A stretch of DNA of 64,000 nucleotides, from assembly GCA_963920525.1 (NCBI GenBank), contig OY986435.1, forward strand, positions 179,708,266 through 179,772,265, given 5' to 3'. The notes beneath the pieces are model-generated. The model did not search any database. It was not told where the DNA came from and was given only the letters and a program-made list of their open reading frames with translations. Shown one piece after another: positions 21,775 through 32,688 of this stretch. Origin of the DNA: Dichetophora obliterata. Its lineage: Eukaryota > Arthropoda > Insecta > Diptera > Sciomyzidae. Each line of letters starts with the position of its first letter. Within the stretch, counting starts at the first letter, position 1. Position numbers and translations under genes: made by a program.

Positions 21775-22990
21775 AACGAGAGCAGTTAAAAGGGTCCTTA
21801 CAAATCTCAACGTAAACAAAGCCTCTGGTCCTGACGGCATACCGCCAATTGTGCTTAAAATGTGTGCTTCTTCGCTGGCTCGGCCCTTGCGCAACCTTTT
21901 CAACATTTCCTACAGAACAGGAATATTTCCATCTTGTTGGAAGGTGGCAAATGTCCAGCCGGTACCTAAAAAGAAGAATGGAATAAATGCGTTCACTTTT
22001 TCGGCGAGAGCAGGGCTGTGGCTCTGGATATTTCAAAAGCGTTCGACCGAGTGTGGCATAAAGCGCTCGTGTCAAAACTTGCTGCATATGGTTTTGGTGG
22101 TAACTTTGCTCGATGGATCACAAGTTTCCTCAAGGACAGAACGGTTCGAGTCGTAGTTGACGATATTTCGTCCAAGATGCACGCCATCAACGCAAGAGTG
22201 CCGCAAGGTTCAGTTCTATCGCCAACCTTATTTCTGGTTTTTATCAACGACCTTCTGTCGTTGACGCATAACCCAATACATTCGTTTGCGGACGACAGCA
22301 TTTGTCAATTCATATTCATTCAAAAAACGCCCAAGCTCTTTGGAGATTGAGAGAAAAAGGCAAAATATGAATGACACACTCCTTAATGATCTACAAAAAA
22401 TCTCCGAGTGGGGTCTTGCTAATAGAGTAGAGTTCAATGCAAGCAAGACCCAGTGGTGTATGTTAACCCACAAGCGGATGGATTGCGCCTTAGCACCCCT
22501 CAATATGAATGGTGTGGATCTTGTGGAATCAGCCGCTCTTGACGTTCTGGGTATATCGATCCAATCTGATCTTCGTTGAAATGATCATATTTTTGATGTG
22601 TCAAAAGAAGCGGGCAAGTGCCTTGGTTTTCTAAAACGGTGCAACAAATATTCCACTTCAGCTGATCTTAGCATGATCTACACCTCATATATCAGGCCGA
22701 AAATGGAGCACATTTGGGCAAGGGCTTCAAGATATTATTTGGAGCTACTGGACCGAATTTAACGTCGTGCGATATATTTGATAGGGGATGAAAGTATTTC
22801 ATCCTCTCTCAATCCTAGTGGGCATTGACGTAATGTAGATTGCCTAAGCCTTCTGTATAGGTATTACCATGGGAAGTGTTCAAGGGAGATACATGGCCAG
22901 ACGCCACCAGCTCGTGTGTTTCCCAGGTCCCCTTTCCCAGGCATTTTTCAACTGGAAATCAAGAAATATTCTTACTCCTGTATATTTAAA
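21775..22990 (+). pseudogene. CR1/Jockey-group LINE reverse transcriptase remnant
   Basis: The plus strand gives NVNKASGPDGIPPIVLKMCA and PLRNLFNISYRTGIFPSCWK, then after a deletion ALDISKAFDRVWHKALVSKL, RWITSFLKDRTVRVVVD, RVPQGSVLSPTLFLVFINDL and SFADDS. After one frameshift it reads NMNDTLLNDLQKISEWGLAN and NRVEFNASKTQW, then the C-terminal LGFLKRCNKYS...LSMIYTSYIRPKMEH region with stops. This is the palm/thumb of a non-LTR RT of the CR1/Jockey group. About 80 residues between PKKKNGIN and ALDISKAF (motifs of the NYRPISL type) are deleted. No RNase H follows. Confidence 0.8.
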
Positions 22991-24158
22991 ATAAATTTGG
23001 GTATGAAATTAAATATGCTAACATTATAAATAAAACAAAATCTAGGTATGTTTGATTTTGGCGTTTTAACGAAACACGGGTATACTAGTTAAAAATATAG
23101 AGATAAAATAGTAGATGTCTGTGCCTCCTGTCCCGTGTCATCATATTCATTATGTTGATGGTTTTAACCATTTATTTTTTTGGCATTTTTAGAATTTTTT
23201 GATACTGTAGAAACTGAGATAAAATGGGTGAAGAATTAGCCGAAAAAAATCAGAGGTAGAAAAAAATCAGCAAAAACCAACACACAAGTATATAATAGTT
23301 GGGGATAGGAACTTTTTTTCGAACATTTCTTTCAAGTGTCTATCGATTGAGATTGTGTAAAAAGTATGTTAGTTGTGGTGATGCGCCCAGTTCTACATAT
23401 ATGTAAAAAAAAATGTTTGTTGTTGTTTCCTATGTAGGAGGGTCAGTCAAGTCATTATTTTCCAGATCAAATTTAAGGTCCCAGTCCGGCACTGCGTACG
23501 GAAATGGCTAAATCGACTCGGGAGGTAATGGTGATGAAAATTGTATATACTATTTATACCTGCTGGTGATCTTTACTATTCCTATTTACTAAATTCTTAG
23601 ATGAGGCCAAGACCGACATACGGTTGTAGCGCCAACTAAGTAAGGAAGTAAGGCAGTATTTATACCTGCCAAGCTTCCTTATGGTCGTCTTTTATTTTAT
23701 TAGTAAAAATAAGATTACTCAAACAAATATTTGGCATATTCATCGCTATGAGGTACCTTCAGTAATTTGCGGTTTGATTCGAAACTTATCCATGGACTCA
23801 TTTGATTCTGAAATGCTCTATCTTTACAATGAAGCTGCTTATCTAGCCTTTTTAGTTCATTTCAATGTTATCTGCACTTTATCATAAAAAATGTTTACAA
23901 TTTTTTCCTTTTTCCATTCAAGTCCACTGAGCCAAAAAAAAACTCTTAAAACAAGTACTTGTAACATTTAAGTAAATTGTAGCTTCAAAGTATTTGTCTC
24001 AAAAAAAAAAAAGTTAAATCAAAAGTGCGCCTTTGAAACAAGGACATTTTCGAATTTTACAACAAGACTGACGCACTTGAAACAAAATTTATGCCACTTT
24101 TGAAATTAAACAAATATATTAGTATTTTCTCTAATAGTAAAGTTGTTGTCTTGAGAAC
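22991..24158. other. Non-coding interval
   Basis: No gene recognised. The frame at 23681-23887 (68 codons) has no known motif. A-runs at 23930-24013 are simple sequence. Confidence 0.35.
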
Positions 24159-24161
24159 TAA

Positions 24162-24383
24162 GGCCCCTATTGTGTATTACAACTCAACTTAAGTTGACTA
24201 GATTCAACTAATTTTTTTTCTCATAATTTATTACATACATTCCAGTTGAACTATGTTGTTTGAAAATTCTTAAAAGATTAAGGCAAACTACATGGTTCAA
24301 CTAAAATAAATGTAATACGTTATATGAAAAAAATTTAGTTGAATCTAGTCAACTTAAGTTGAGTTATTTTACATAATAGGGGC
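24162..24383. mobile_element. PIF/Harbinger-like MITE, TAA target duplication
   Basis: The left end GGCCCCTATTGTGTATTACA and following CAACTTAAGTTGACTAG are mirrored on the right. TAA flanks both ends (24159-24161 and 24384-24386). At 222 bp it is non-coding. Terminal GGCC and a TWA trinucleotide duplication fit PIF/Harbinger MITEs. Confidence 0.85.
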
Positions 24384-24874
24384 CTAAATAATTGCTTCAT
24401 TACATGATAAGCAAAGTTGTTATGTCAAGAATTTATACTTAAGCCAACAACGTAAGCCTTTTTTACTTTGTAGGTGTTCACTCGAAAATCAAATGATTGA
24501 ATCAAATAAAATTTGTTGTTGCTTTCGAAGGTTAAATTCATTAAATCTTTATTAAATTAATTAAAGAAAGATTAAATTTATTGAAATGCTTCCATCAGCC
24601 ATTCAATAAAAAAATCACATGTACTTTAGAAAGAGTTAAAGCTAACAAAAAAAGCGATATTCTTCGATCATTTGATTGACGTGTTAAATACGTCTTTACG
24701 AAGAAGTAATGGTAGTTTTGACAACGAAAGTTGTTGACATAAAGAATTTACACTTAACGCAAGCTTATAATATTTCAACACTTTTTGTCGAGTTTGTTTC
24801 TCTGGTGTTTTAAGAAGAAAATAATTGTAAAGTGTCTTGATACAATTAAAATTAGTGAAAATACAGAAATTGAA

Positions 24875-25081
24875 ATGGAAATTAGTGTCGACGTCCTCAA
24901 AATATTCATTAAATGGGGATTGTCCACTGCAGCCATTGAACATTTGTGCAATTGCTCTATTAATTCACTGGACGTAATAAAAGTCATGCATTGTCATAAT
25001 ATTGACGAAGTTTTCCAAGCAAGGGAAATGATTGGTGAAAAAATAAAGTTTCGACACAATCTTTCTTTCAAAATAATGTAA
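24875..25081 (+). CDS. SAM-like-domain protein fragment, first recognisable exon
   Basis: From ATG at 24875 the frame reads MEISVDVLKIFIKWGLSTAA, then CSINSLDVIKVMHCHNIDEV and EMIGEKIKFRHNLSFKIM. The pattern (short helices, I-D-V-L-K, D-I-D-x-x-F, G-E-K-I-K-F-R-H) is that of a SAM-like domain found at the N-terminus of uncharacterised insect proteins. A GTAAGT donor at about 25079 suggests an intron next. The matching continuation lies at 27641-28200, beyond an inserted element. The same family occurs in many copies in insect genomes (recollection, not checked), so this may be a repeat-borne gene and not a single-copy host gene. Confidence 0.5.
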   Translation: MEISVDVLKIFIKWGLSTAAIEHLCNCSINSLDVIKVMHCHNIDEVFQAREMIGEKIKFRHNLSFKIM

Positions 25082-25466
25082 GTATTCATTTATCCATTAA
25101 GCAATTAGGCAGCATTCCGGTGATAAATTCGCTGTTAAGAAAATTACCTTGGAAGGATCTAGCAGCTTATTCTTTGTAATAATGAGTCCTTATAACATTG
25201 GCGGTACAGGCTGCTGGCTCCTTCCAATAAAGTTTCTTCTTTTGGCAGTGGTGGCTGCTGCCTACTGGTATTGGTAGTGGTGGTTGTCAGATGCACAACT
25301 TCCAATTAGAGTAATTTAATAAAAAAATTTACTTTTGCAGCTTAGCAGAAGTTAATTTCTTTATAGTAATTCGAATAGTAATTCGAATTTAAAATTTTTA
25401 ATTATTTTAGTTCGACCTTATGTCTTGCTGTGGAAGTGTTAAAAAATATCGAGCTGCGTATCAGAT

Positions 25467-25904
25467 TTGATTGTGTTTGAGCGCGAAGCGTTTCGGTACT
25501 TTGTACTTAAAAACTTCATTACTCTAATTTTTTTGTAAGTTAAGCCTACAAAATGTGTCATAAAGACAAAAATGTCAAAAAGACAGAAAAAATATAAAAA
25601 TGTAAATAAAAACTACTTACATAGTACCAAAGCGCTAAGCAGGGGGCTAGAGACGGGGTAAAACACATTTTAAATTGGCCACTTAGTTTCCGTTAGTCCG
25701 TCTGTTCTGATTTTCCGTCTCTAGCCCCCTGCTTAGCGCTTTGGTACTATGTAAGTAGTTTTTATTTACATTTTTGTATTTTTTCTGTCTTTTTGACATT
25801 TTTGTCTTTATGACACATTTTGTAGGCTTAACTTACAAAAAAATTAGAGTAATGAAGTTTTTAAGTACAAAGTACCGAAACGCTTCGCGCTCAAACACAA
25901 TCAA
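25467..25904. repeat. Large palindrome, ~195-bp arms, 51-bp loop
   Basis: Both arms contain GCTAAGCAGGGGGCTAGAGA or its complement and the run GTACAAAGTACCGAAACGC. Identity is close to perfect apart from short indels. As RNA or single strand this would form a long hairpin. Confidence 0.95.
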
Positions 25905-26989
25905 GTTTGATTCTTAATTAGTTGTATCTTTAGGAAGAAAAACAGTCAAAAATCTGTAATGGCCAAAAAGATTTTTGATTGAGGGTGGGCCCATGATGAC
26001 CAACGTAAGGGGGTTTGTTAATTTTAACTTTTTTCTGTCTGTCGTCGGGGGCGATAGTTCTGGGAATGGACCCGCAATTCTAATTCTTGGTTGTTTCTTC
26101 ATATCCTGTGGTGGATCGGCGGTGGGGTGTTTAGCGATAGTTATTCGTTGAGCAATCTGTCGACGTTCGGGCCTCGAGCTATCGACATTCTACAATGGTG
26201 GAATTAGAATAAATTTATTGTAAACATTAAGGTAAAATTAAGTTATTATAATAAAAATTGTTAGTTACTAATCCAAAAATTTAGCTTATCAGGGGAATGG
26301 ACTAGTTTCCCTAATTCTTGGGTTACATCTTCACGCCCCTAGGCATTAACATATCCATCCTTGTTGTCCTCCTCTGGTCCATCAGCCACCACATGCTCGT
26401 GAGTGACTATGGATGAAAAACATTAAATGATTGTTTGTCAACAGTGGCAAATTAAACATATAGGGAAAGTGGGGGTTCACATAATTTTTAATTGTTCTTG
26501 TTAGGTTTTTTGGGGGACCTAGAAGGCGGCTAAGGAGAACCAGTGTGATGCTCCTTAGCAATAAAGATTATTGCCTATCACACACAGATTACTTACCTTT
26601 CTTAGGCGTATTGTTCTTGCGGGTTCCACTATGGACGGTTCCGTATTTTGGAGCGTTTTTTGGTGGGATCTGCGGGTGCAGTATATTTCTATATATTAAG
26701 TTTTCAGGTTTTACTAATTTTTTATTATTTTATTATTAGGTTTTATTTATTTTTGTTAGGTTTTTCACTAGGTTTTAACTAAAAATGTTTGTTAGGATTT
26801 TTATTCTATAGGTTTTCTCTGGTGGATGTGCTGCATATGTGTTACATGATATGTATCACATATGTATGTTTTGAATGTGTTGCATGCATGTGTTGTATGT
26901 AATTTTATTTTAGTTGTCATTAGATTAGATTACTTCGAATGCGTAGCATTCAGAATTAGAGGTTGGTAAGGTTTTTCAGAATTTTTAAA

Positions 26990-27036
26990 GCCTTCTGATG
27001 AGACCACGTGGCTGTGGTCGAAAAACGTTTAAAGGT
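26990..27036 (+). ncRNA. Hammerhead ribozyme (type I, minimal stem III)
   Basis: All core positions are visible. Stem I is GCCTT (26990-26994) with AAGGT (27032-27036), one G-U wobble. CTGATGA is 26995-27001. Stem II is GACCAC (27002-27007) with GTGGTC (27014-27019), six Watson-Crick pairs, loop GTGGCT. GAA is 27020-27022. Stem III is AAAC (27023-27026) with GTTT (27027-27030) and no loop. The predicted cleavage base is A27031. The CUGAUGAG/CGAAA core is exact. A loopless short stem III is the form seen in Penelope-like elements and retrozymes, which are thought to cleave as dimers. Confidence 0.75.
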
Positions 27037-27433
27037 AGCCTTTAAGCCTACACGGCAAGAATTTTAGGTTTTAGGTTTCTTGTTTCACTAAATATAGATG
27101 GGATGTTTATCTTTTTATATATTAATTTTTTTCAGATTTATATTATTTTTCCGGTTTTAGTTAGCTTATAATTTTATACCATTATTAGTGATGTATAGTG
27201 TTATGTCGTAATTGAAGGCATGACATTGTATAGAATGTTTTGTATAATGTTATGTCAGATTAAGGACGTGACATTGTATAGCATTGGCCATATTTAGGTA
27301 GATATTTTAAGAAAAAATGTTTTCTTAAAATATAATAGGAATTTTAAGTAGAAGACAGTTTTAAAAAAATTTTGGTTTGTAATACTTAAATTTAAGGATA
27401 AATTATTTCCTGAATTTAAGTAATATATTAAAA

Positions 27434-27642
27434 TCAGAACAGACGGACTAACGGAAACTAAGTGGCCAATTTAAAATGTTTTTACCCCGTCTCTAGCCCC
27501 CTGCTTAGCGCTTTGGTACTATGTAAGTAGTTTTTATTAAATTTTTGTATTTTTTCTGTCTTTTTGACATTTTTGTCTTTATGACACATTTTGTAGGCTT
27601 AACTTACAAAAAAATTAGAGTAATGAAGTTTTTAAGTACAAA
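27434..27642. repeat. Terminal direct copy of the palindrome arm
   Basis: This copy begins with ATCAGAACAGACGGACTAAC, which is the complement of the palindrome loop, and runs through the same CCCCGTCTCTAGCCCCCTGC sequence to AAGTACAAAGT. It is direct to the right arm and inverted to the left arm. Confidence 0.9.
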
Positions 27643-28200
27643 GTGGAAGATGTTCTTTCTAAAACTTTTCCTGGAAGAGAAGTTCTAAAAAAATTTCTAA
27701 GTTATGGACAATTGATCGAGGCAGAACAAAACGAAGTTTTCAGGATTATTGTTGATAACTTTTTGTTCAATAATATCAAAATAAATCCAAATGTAATGAC
27801 TGATACATTTATAAAAGTCATTTATAAAAGTTAGTCCTTCGAAAACCTTTTTAATAAACCTTCTGGGAAGATATACGATAAGTACTTAAATGTAATGTAC
27901 ACAACAAAGCACGCTAACGAAATAAAAGATTGCAAAAACTTAAAAATTGCGACGAAAATGATACCTCGGTTAGCACTGAATTGGTTTAAAAATTAATTAT
28001 CTATATTAGTTTTGCAACACAATCAATTTTTTGGTGAAGCTTTTAAAGAAAAGTTAAAACCAAAGTTTCATTTTATGGTGCATTTATGGGGTCCTCTCAA
28101 ATGTTTCTGGAGCTTTAGATTTGAAAATAAGCACCAAGTTTTCAAAAAATAGGCACATGTCATAACATTCCGTATAAATATTCCATATACGCTGGCTGTG
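27641..28200 (+). pseudogene. SAM-like-domain protein fragment, downstream part
   Basis: The frame continues with VEDVLSKTFPGREVLKKFLS, NEVFRIIVDNFLFNNIKINP and DTFIKVIYKS. After one stop or frameshift come GKIYDKYLNVMYTTKH and, at 28010-28160, FGEAFKEKLKPKFHFMVHLW and FRFENKHQVFKK. The K-P-K-x-H-F-M-x-H and F-R-F-E-x-K-H blocks are typical of the C-terminal half of the uncharacterised SAM-like family seen at 24875. Internal stops (for example at 27832 and 27993) indicate decay. Whether the upstream junction at 27640 is a splice acceptor (AAAG|TG) or an insertion scar cannot be told from sequence. Confidence 0.5.
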
Positions 28201-28370
28201 AAAAAGAGTCTTATTTGTAAAACCAAATATATCAACACTGAGAAAACAAAAAATCAAAAACGCATATTTTAAAAACGTTTAGTAAAATTAATATTTTTAA
28301 AAACATTTTATGCCATAAAAAAATGAAAATGCGCGTTTTTAAATAAAAAAGTATAATGAAATGTTTTTAA

Positions 28371-30411
28371 CCCACTTGCTGCGACGGTTCCATATGGAAC
28401 CACTTTTAGCCTTTTGCGCTTTAAGAGATTAAAATACAACACTGTAACATTCTGATATTAATTCCATTTTTTTCTAACGGTACATGAATGCCACAAAACA
28501 TGTGTGTCTTTTGTTTTGGTCATTCGAGTTACATATGCCGTTCTAAAAGCACGCACAAAGTGATTAAAAAAAGTTCTACACAAAAGTGAAAATAATGAGT
28601 TCTCGCAAGACGTAAGTACAAATTAAATATATGTCGTAATTTATTTTCAGTGAAACCTCAATATATTATGAAAATAGAATAAATAAGCTACAAAGTGGAC
28701 AATATTTCGATATAAAAAAAAGTTTTGTTGTATTTAAAAACGTGTGTTGAATTGAAGCGGTTCCATATGGTACCGCCGCAGTGATTCCTTACAAAATGAC
28801 CACTACAATATTTATTCTATTTTACGTCAATTATGTATATGAAACTCGTTTTTTATATACTTTTTTCTTCATTTTGTATACGAATGCAAGGTTTTTATGC
28901 CTTTTTTCAATTATCATGTTTTATTTTAAGTATGAAACTGCATGAAATACAAGCCTTTTTACAGTCTTTGCTTCAAGATGATTCAGGAGAGGAAGACATT
29001 GCTGCAGTATATTTGCAGCCACCGGATCCCGCTTATGATTCAGCTGAAGATGATGCAGATGAAAATGAAGGTGGGTCGATTATTGATTTACATCACAATC
29101 AGTTGTGTCAGGTGGCAGAAATTGAGTTTGTTGGCGGATCAAATTGTGATGGTGTTTTATTCGAAGAGGGAAAAGAGCAAACAATCGAAGAAGAAGTACG
29201 TGATGCCGAAAATTCGAATAACTCACGGGTTCGACCGATGCCTTCGGTTTCATGGCGATATGTTGGTCCAGAAATGGAAATTCCGTCGTCTGTGCCGCAT
29301 TTGAAGCACAAATTTAAATGGTCTAAGTCCGCATTTCACGCTACAAAGCCGATTTTTCCAGCACCTAATTACTTGGATTGTGCCAAAGAAGCTCATGTTT
29401 TATTCGAACAATTCTTTGACGATGAGATTTTGCAAATGATTTGCGATGAAAGTAACGAATATGGAGTGCTTATTTCGCAAAAAAATCCAAATATTACAAA
29501 AGACGAACTGAGAATTTTTATTGGCATAATGATTGTTACAGGCTACAATCATGTTCCATGTAAACAATCCTATTGGAGTCGAGATAGTGATCTTTATAAT
29601 GAAATGATCTCCATGGCTATGTCTCGAGATCGATTTCATCAAATTGAACGATGCATTCACTTTGCTTCTAAAAATGGATTTGATTCAAACGATAAAATGT
29701 GGATATTGCGACCACTCACAGATAAACTGAAGCAAAACTTTATGAAAAACTTTCACCCGGAAGAAAATCTGTCGTACGATGAATCTATGATCAAATATTT
29801 TGGTCGACATAGTTGCAAGCAATTCATCAAAGGAAAACCGCTGCGTTTCGGTTACAAAGTGTGGTGTTTAAATACTCTTGAAGGGTATTTGATAAATTTC
29901 GAAATTTACCAAGGTAGAAATCCTCGTATCAATCCAGGATTGGAGAAAAACTACGGAAAATGTGTCGCGCCTTTATTGCAAATGATTCAGGAGTTTCCCG
30001 GTCACATGAACCAATTGAGCTATTCGTTTTACTTTGATAACCTATTTACTGGTATTCCAGTGCTTCATTACTTGAAGAAAATTGGTCACTTTGCTACAGG
30101 AACTATTAGAGAAATGCGAATTCCTCACAATTGCCCGCTACCGAGCAATAAAGAATTAAATAAAGGTCAACGAGGAAAAATTTAAAGCATTGTCCTAAAA
30201 GATCACAACATCTCTATCACTAAGTGGCGCGATAATAAATGTGTTTGTGTTGCCTCGACATTATATGGTAAAGATCCTATTGGTAAGGCTACGAGATTCA
30301 ACCGAGAGGTGAGACAACGTGTGCAGCTAGATCGACCAAATTCGGTTGAAAAATATAACAAACATATGGGCGGTACAGATCGAATGGACCAAAACATTGC
30401 AAATTACAGAT
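28371..30411 (+). mobile_element. piggyBac element, left end intact, right end not found
   Basis: A TTAA (28367-28370) is followed by CCCACTTGCTGCG, then GGTTCCATATGGAACC. A related CGGTTCCATATGGTACCG occurs at 28759-28776 as a probable internal repeat. TTAA plus CCC is the piggyBac insertion signature. No GGG-TTAA right terminus appears downstream; the readable transposase ends at about 30411, where the repeat-rich sequence begins, so the 3' part is probably lost. Confidence 0.75.
28932..30411 (+). pseudogene. piggyBac transposase with one premature stop
   Basis: The likely start is the ATG at 28932 (MKLHEIQAFLQSLLQDDSGE), after which the N-terminus is acidic as in the family; the frame is open from 28833. 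The DDE_Tnp_1_7 core is clear: KSAFHATKPIFPAPNYLDCA, FIGIMIVTGYNHVPCKQSYW, RCIHFA. The first catalytic Asp is in YDESM (codon at 29778) and the second in YFDNLFTG (codon at 30036). A TAA at 30183-30185 interrupts the frame, yet the same frame continues through SIVLKDHNISITKWRDNK to GGTDRMDQNIANYR with the third Asp (30378). A GGTAAGT at 30413-30419 looks like a splice donor. The Cys-rich C-terminus is absent. Confidence 0.88.
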
Positions 30412-30511
30412 GTGGTAAGTTATTATTTCTCTTTTGGTTTCTGTAAATATTTTAATTGAATGGGAAATAATGAACATTATTGTTTTTAAAATATAAATAA
30501 TTGTTGTACCA

Positions 30512-30800
30512 TTGCATTTTAAAATGTTTATTGTTACAAATCGAACGAACATATTAGAATCTAATTTTAAAATTTTCGTTTTTAAAATGAAAGCAAACAT
30601 TTTACATTTGAGAATATTTATTATTAAAAATCAAACGAACATTTTAGAATCTCGTTTTATAATTTTCGGTTTTAAAATGAAAATAAACGTTATACTACAG
30701 CATTTTAAAATATCCATTGTTAAAAATCAAACGAACATTTTAGAATCTCATTTTAAAATGTAAGTTTTTAAAATAAAAATAAACGTTTTACTATTTCATT
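30512..30800. repeat. Tandem units of about 90-96 bp
   Basis: The phrase AAATCAAACGAACATTTTAG (or close variants) recurs at about 30537, 30627 and 30723, each followed by AATCT-ATTTTAAAAT. The open frame 30512-30763 is a by-product of the repeat. Confidence 0.8.
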
Positions 30801-30912
30801 TTAAAATAATCGTTTTTAAAATTAAAACAAACGTTAGAAGTGCAAAATCTGAGTTAAACGTTTTTAAAAGTAGCTCGTTTCTGCCACTTTTGAAAATGTT
30901 GTTTTCTCTGTG

Positions 30913-32053
30913 AAATGAAAAGAATATTTTAAGCATCGATTTAAGAGACCTTTTACTATTAACATTTTAGTACACATTTCAATAAAAGACTCGAAGTCGA
31001 TAGTTTGTCTTTTAAAGGCATAAGTTATGAAATAAGTAATTTTGTAAAAGTTGATACAAACATAGTTAAAATACTGAAAATATTTTGTAAGTCAACAGAA
31101 ACTATTTTGTAAGTCAAGAAACAAGAACGGAGTTTTTGGAAAAGTTTTAATGCCATAAAATTTTGGAAACGTGTCAGTGTTATTTTCTAAAGCGAATTGA
31201 AGATTTTTCATTTCCAGTAAAACAACATACATTAAATGATGCAAAAAAATGCAACCAATTTTAAGAAATTCATTTTTTTTAATTATATTCATTCTAAACT
31301 GTTCAAAAATTGTATTGTGAGACCTATTGTTTATAACATATGAAAACTCATTCGATACAATATTTTTTATCACTATTAAATGTTTTTAAAAAAATTTATT
31401 TTTACACGCATGCTTATGCCGTAGGTACACTTCAATTGGGAAGCATATAATTATGAAATAAATATGAATTCAATTTTTGTCTAATTTATTATTTAATTAT
31501 TTATATTTAATTAAGAGAAAAAAATTTATTTTAAAAAAACAATGCATTATTAATACAACAACTATTCACTCTTGTTGCAAAGATTGAATTGTTGGCAATC
31601 TTAAGATTAAAACTCTTACACCAAGAGTGCAAGATTGTCTTTGCAAGAACTTTTGTTCTTATTAAAAAACATTTTTAGTACATGTGCCAAATGCAAACGT
31701 TTTCGAAGTAATAATTTAACTCTTGTTTCAAATACGCAAAGTTGTTGGGTACGATATGACCAAGAAAAGTTGATAAGTTTAAGTGTAAAATTGTTAATTT
31801 GAAAATGTTTTTTTCTGAGTATCTGATCCGAAACAACAGAAAATAAGAAAAACTATGTGAAAACATTTTTTGTTAGTAAATAAATTTAATTATATTTTGC
31901 AAAATTTGATAACCAAATTTGACGATTTGTTCTTGGGTTGCAATCCAAAATTCACATAAACCTTTTCAAAAAATTTAAAATTTAAAGAAATTTAAAAAAA
32001 ATAAGATAAATTTACACATGGAACTTCATAATATTTTATTGTGTTTTTATAGT
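30913..32053. other. Non-coding AT-rich interval
   Basis: No gene recognised. At 31568-31655 words such as CTCTTG, GCAAGATT and GCAATCTT recur in both orientations, suggesting a small decayed inverted repeat. Confidence 0.35.
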
Positions 32054-32432
32054 AAGAGGACCAGTAGCGTAATTATATTTTGTGCGCCCGCCCGCAGGCT
32101 TCTAAAAGCGCCCTGCTATTTACTTTTAGAGCAAAACTATGTTATTAGTAGACAAAACAAAAATAGAACAAGAAGAGACTTTTTTTAATTCAATAGTCAT
32201 CATTTATTACAACAGTTCTATTTTAAAAATATTTTATTTCATAAATAAATTTATATTTTATTTTAATAAAATTTGTTAAAGCAATAATGTAAAAATACTT
32301 TTTACAATATCAAATATAATAAAATTTATAATATATATTATAAGATTTTATCACAAGTTAGGTAAAAAGAAAACATATATTAATTTTTACTGTTGTGTAT
32401 TTAATGACCTTTTTATTTTATTATTAAATTAA

Positions 32433-32688
32433 CAAATACGCAGGCTTTAGATCAGTTTTAATTATTTATTATTTATTTCTAATATTTCGAACTCCTTTGG
32501 AGTTCAATATCAAAGACCAAAAATATTAAAAATACTTATAATAAAAAAAAATATGCACTATGACAATTGAAAAAAGCACATAAAATTATATAAAAAAATT
32601 TTTAAACTCACTGGGTAAACAACATTGGCATCAAATATTTTAAATAATTAACAAATAACTAAAACTGACCTAAAGCCTGCGTATTTGC
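32433..32688. mobile_element. 256-bp MITE nested in the hAT element
   Basis: The ends AAATACGCAGGCTTTAGATC and its complement (with one substitution, AGGTC) extend about 35 bases before diverging. The core is AT-rich. The target duplication is unclear because the ends are themselves palindromic with AAAT/ATTT. Confidence 0.8.

Larger units (their letters stand above)
25467..27642. mobile_element. Penelope-like or retrozyme-like element with hammerhead
   Basis: A near-perfect inverted repeat (25467-25663 against 25715-25904) encloses a 51-base loop. A third copy of the same terminal sequence, in direct orientation to the right arm, closes the element at 27434-27642. That leaves 25905-27433 as body between direct repeats, with an extra inverted terminal copy at the left. 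Such mixed direct and inverted terminal arrangements are described for Penelope-like elements. The body has no recognisable RT or GIY-YIG frame but contains a hammerhead ribozyme at 26990-27036. The element separates two parts of the SAM-like gene. Confidence 0.6.
28236..30912. mobile_element. Repeat-rich MITE-like element hosting piggyBac
   Basis: The ends CACTGAGAAAACAA (28236) and the complement of CACAGAGAAAACAA (ending 30912) match. Both flanks of the piggyBac copy share the same TTTTTAAAA and AAACGTTT-rich sequence, so they were probably one element before piggyBac landed at a TTAA. Its right part holds tandem units of 90-96 bp. Confidence 0.5.

Noticed and set aside
28361..28372. TTTTTAACCC as part of a simple repeat
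   Set aside because: The TTAA plus CCC sits exactly at the start of the piggyBac-specific terminal sequence, so it was kept as the insertion site.
30512..30763. 83-codon frame after piggyBac as its C-terminus
   Set aside because: The frame follows the 90-96-bp tandem repeat and lacks the Cys-rich pattern expected of a piggyBac tail.
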